Origin: Romboutsia hominis
GTDB taxonomy: Bacteria > Bacillota > Clostridia > Peptostreptococcales > Peptostreptococcaceae
Direction of reading: 5' to 3'
Assembly: GCF_900002575.1 (NCBI RefSeq)
Contig: NZ_LN650648.1
Span: forward strand, 2,519,565-2,583,564
DNA length: 64,000 nucleotides
Below are positions 62,263 through 64,000 of this stretch, piece by piece. The notes beneath the pieces are model-generated. The model was given only the letters and a program-made list of their open reading frames with translations, did not search any database and was not told the origin of the DNA. Positions within the stretch are counted from its first letter, which is position 1. The number at the start of each line of letters is the position of its first letter. Position numbers and translations under genes: made by a program.

Positions 62263-62619
62263 TTAAGCTAATTTTGACTTAGCAACTTCTACTAATTTAG
62301 CAAATCCTTGAGGATCGTTTATAGCCATTTCAGATAACATCTTTCTGTTAACTTCAACACCTGCTAATTTTAATCCGTTCATGAATCTTGAGTATGATAA
62401 TCCATGAGCTCTAGTTCCAGCGTTTATTCTTTGTATCCAAAGTTTTCTGAAGTCTCTCTTCTTTAACTTTCTTCCTATATATGCGTTCTTTAACGCCTTC
62501 ATTACGAATGTATTAGCTGGTCTGTATAACTTGCTTCTAGATCCTCTGAATCCTTTTGCAAGCTTTAATATTTTCTTATGCTTTTTACGAGCGTTCATTG
62601 CTTTTTTAACTCTTGCCAT
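62263..62619 (-). CDS. rplT: 50S ribosomal protein L20
   Basis: The 118-residue protein begins [25 protein letters not shown] and ends in the usual [13 protein letters not shown]-type helix, so it is normal for L20. It binds 23S rRNA early in assembly and is the likely repressor of its own operon through the L20 leader at 63440-63600. The ATG follows AAGGAGG. It is last gene of infC-rpmI-rplT. Confidence 0.98.
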   Translation of the reverse strand: MARVKKAMNARKKHKKILKLAKGFRGSRSKLYRPANTFVMKALKNAYIGRKLKKRDFRKLWIQRINAGTRAHGLSYSRFMNGLKLAGVEVNRKMLSEMAINDPQGFAKLVEVAKSKLA

Positions 62620-62677
62620 CTCTGTGACCTCCTTTGTTTTTCTCTTTTAAAATTTCTATTTTAATTTAATCCGATTT

Positions 62678-62872
62678 TTAGTATGGTAATAATTGTGCTA
62701 TTCTTCTAGCATCACCTTCACTAACTATTCCTGCTTTTCTTAATTGCATCTTAGTTTTAGCAGCTTTCTTAGTTAATATATGTCTTCTGAAAGCTTTAGC
62801 TCTCTTTAATTTTCCACTTCCAGTTTTTTTGAATCTTTTAGCAGCTCCTCTATGAGTTTTCATTTTAGGCAT
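62678..62872 (-). CDS. rpmI: 50S ribosomal protein L35
   Basis: The 64-residue very basic protein ([20 protein letters not shown]...) is typical of L35. The ATG follows GGAGGAAA. It lies 27 bp after infC and 58 bp before rplT. Confidence 0.98.
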   Translation of the reverse strand: MPKMKTHRGAAKRFKKTGSGKLKRAKAFRRHILTKKAAKTKMQLRKAGIVSEGDARRIAQLLPY

Positions 62873-62899
62873 TTTTATTTCCTCCTCTCAGTTTATCAT

Positions 62900-63409
62900 C
62901 TATTTTTTTGGATCTATGATTACAACCATGTTATTGCCCTCAAATTTTGGTGGCTTTGCTGGTTCTCCAAACTCTTTTACTATATCTATAAACTTAAGCA
63001 TTACTTCTTTTCCAAGATCTTTATGTCCTAATTCTCTACCTCTAAATCTTAGCTCAACCTTAACTTTATCTCCTTTTTTAAGGAACTTTATAGCGTTGTT
63101 AGCCTTAGTATTTAAATCATTTGATTCTATACCTGGTCTAAGTCTTACTTCTTTAACAGTTACAACTTTCTGCTTTTTCTTAGACTCTTTTTCTTTTCTA
63201 GCTTGTTCGTACTTATACTTACCATAATCCATTATTCTGCATACCGGTGGTTGTGCATTAGGTGATATCATAACTAAGTCTAAGTTTCTTTCGTTAGCTA
63301 TTAATTGAGCTTCTCTAGCTGACATTATTCCTAATTGTTCTCCATCATGTGAAAGAACTCTTATTTCTTTTTCTCTTATTTGTTCGTTGATTGCTAATTC
63401 CTTGCTAAT
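62900..63409 (-). CDS. infC: Translation initiation factor IF-3, AUU start
   Basis: IF-3 checks initiation codons on the 30S subunit. The protein has 169 residues when started at ATT (63407-63409), which lies 9 nt after GGAGG (63419-63423). The first internal ATG (63325) would remove 28 conserved residues (ELAINEQIREKEIRVLSHDG). An AUU start is characteristic of infC and gives autogenous control. Both IF-3 domains are present, with KKGDKVKVELRFRGRE in the C-terminal one. Confidence 0.95.
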   Translation of the reverse strand: MSKELAINEQIREKEIRVLSHDGEQLGIMSAREAQLIANERNLDLVMISPNAQPPVCRIMDYGKYKYEQARKEKESKKKQKVVTVKEVRLRPGIESNDLNTKANNAIKFLKKGDKVKVELRFRGRELGHKDLGKEVMLKFIDIVKEFGEPAKPPKFEGNNMVVIIDPKK

Positions 63410-63439
63410 GGTAGGACACCTCCAAATTTTTTATATAAA

Positions 63440-63600
63440 ATAAAAGGCGAATGATATAATCACCCGCCATATAAGTCAACAAATTTATATAAACCTAAAC
63501 ATATTGAAATAATATATTTAAAGTTTTGAACTTATATTTACCAGACAACCTAAGTCGAAAGGTGAGAAGCGGACTTCTACTTGCTTTTGTTATTAATTAC
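63440..63600 (-). promoter_or_regulatory. L20 leader (infC operon attenuator)
   Basis: The minus-strand leader contains the GTAGAAGTCCGCTTCTCACC motif typical of the Firmicutes L20 leader (63590-63561). It ends in a terminator stem GGCG..TGAT/ATCA..CGCC (63468-63446) with a TTTTATTTT tail. Excess L20 protein is known to bind this leader class and cause termination. Confidence 0.85.
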
Positions 63601-63607
63601 TCTATAT

Positions 63608-63636
63608 AATATATCACTTCTAAATATTATTTGCAA
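63608..63636 (-). promoter_or_regulatory. Promoter of the infC operon
   Basis: TTGCAA (63631-63636) and TATATT (63608-63613) are separated by 17 nt just ahead of the L20 leader. Confidence 0.7.
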
Positions 63637-63826
63637 CTATTTTTTTATTATTTTTTAAATTTTTTAATTCTCATAATATGTATAACTAACCTAAAATTTA
63701 TATTCTTAGTAATGATTAAACAAAGTTTTGGTTATACTTAAATATAAACAAATGATTTTTCGATGGTTTTTGGTTTGTTAGAAATTATAAAACCAATAAA
63801 CAATTTTTTATCTGAGGTGTATGACT

Positions 63827-64000
63827 ATGAAAATGTTAGACAATTTCTTTAAAAAGATTAACAAACCAGTACCTGTATTTGCTCAAACTAAACTTGAGAA
63901 AGAATCTCCTAAGGAAGACTCGGCTTCTACTAAACCTAAAACTACATTTTGTGATGTAGCTGGTTTAGATGAAGTAAAAGAAGAGTTGTTTGAAATAGTA
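63827..64000 (+). CDS. FtsH-like AAA protease or ATPase, N-terminal part
   Basis: The first 58 residues are visible. From about residue 39 the sequence TTFCDVAGLDEVKEELFEIV is the entry to an FtsH-type AAA domain. The preceding ~38 residues are polar (KINKPVPVFAQTKLEKESPKEDSAS) with no membrane helix, whereas normal FtsH has two helices and ~130 residues here. The start at 63827 is 7 nt after GAGGTG. An ATG at 63821 is too close. It may be a soluble FtsH-like paralogue. The Walker motifs and zinc site are outside the window. Confidence 0.7.
   Translation, partial: MKMLDNFFKKINKPVPVFAQTKLEKESPKEDSASTKPKTTFCDVAGLDEVKEELFEIV

Noticed and set aside
1-64000. Prophage, transposon or integrated element
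   Set aside because: No integrase, transposase, phage structural or recombinase gene was seen. The XRE/ImmA-like gene is isolated. The window looks like core chromosome.

Overview
The window is low-GC DNA from an anaerobic clostridium. Gene content and order suggest the family Peptostreptococcaceae (relatives of Clostridioides difficile, Terrisporobacter, Romboutsia, Paraclostridium). The strongest evidence is a complete, collinear Wood-Ljungdahl (reductive acetyl-CoA) operon on the minus strand at 27401-11204. Its order is cooS, cooC, fhs, fchA, folD, metV, metF, lpdA, cooC2, acsD, acsC, acsE, acsB, gcvH, which is the arrangement I know from C. difficile. The species cannot be fixed from the sequence alone.

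Layout. 1-1146: start of a cysteine desulfurase, then two tandem, homologous, probably non-coding small RNA genes, each with its own promoter. 1147-7425: asparaginase, a small membrane protein, a UvrD/PcrA-type helicase, an RNase H-like protein and a ClC antiporter. 7504-7594: tRNA-Ser(GCU). 7859-10978: a nickel/corrinoid accessory block (His-rich protein, DUF3842 protein, CooT-like protein, corrinoid-activating ferredoxin/ASKHA protein). 11204-27401: the Wood-Ljungdahl operon, with long intercistronic hairpins at its wider junctions. 27766-28677: a phosphate acyltransferase. 28814-32663: a sortase-anchored collagen-binding/SpaA-repeat adhesin preceded by three tandem c-di-GMP-II riboswitches behind one promoter. 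32700-43831: TPR protein, B12-type radical SAM protein, two unknown genes, argS, DUF523, mutS2 and pepD. 43889-54571: an ECF sigma/DUF4179 pair, GNAT, a frameshifted membrane gene, a lipoprotein, a CPA-type antiporter, a degenerate ImmA-like regulator, an HD protein and a U32 protein. 54679-59022: zapA and T-box-controlled pheST. 59063-61964: trkH-trkA-RNA methyltransferase. 62263-63600: infC-rpmI-rplT with an L20 leader and an AUU start for infC. 63827-end: the beginning of an FtsH-like AAA protease.

How the parts work together. CooS makes CO. The folate branch (Fhs, FchA, FolD, MetV/MetF) makes methyl-THF, AcsE moves the methyl to the corrinoid protein AcsCD, and AcsB joins methyl, CO and CoA. 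CooC, CooC2, CooT and the His-rich protein probably supply nickel, and the ferredoxin/ASKHA protein reactivates oxidised corrinoid. Almost every gene of this operon uses a GGGGG-type Shine-Dalgarno sequence. The two small RNAs at 528-860 carry exposed CCCCC and UUCCC...CCCC motifs with 10-12 nt complementarity to the acsE, gcvH and metV initiation regions, and perfect Spo0A boxes lie in both sRNA promoters. This suggests, as an untested inference, a Spo0A-linked sRNA circuit acting on acetogenesis. The triple c-di-GMP-II riboswitch array is the other most unusual regulatory structure.
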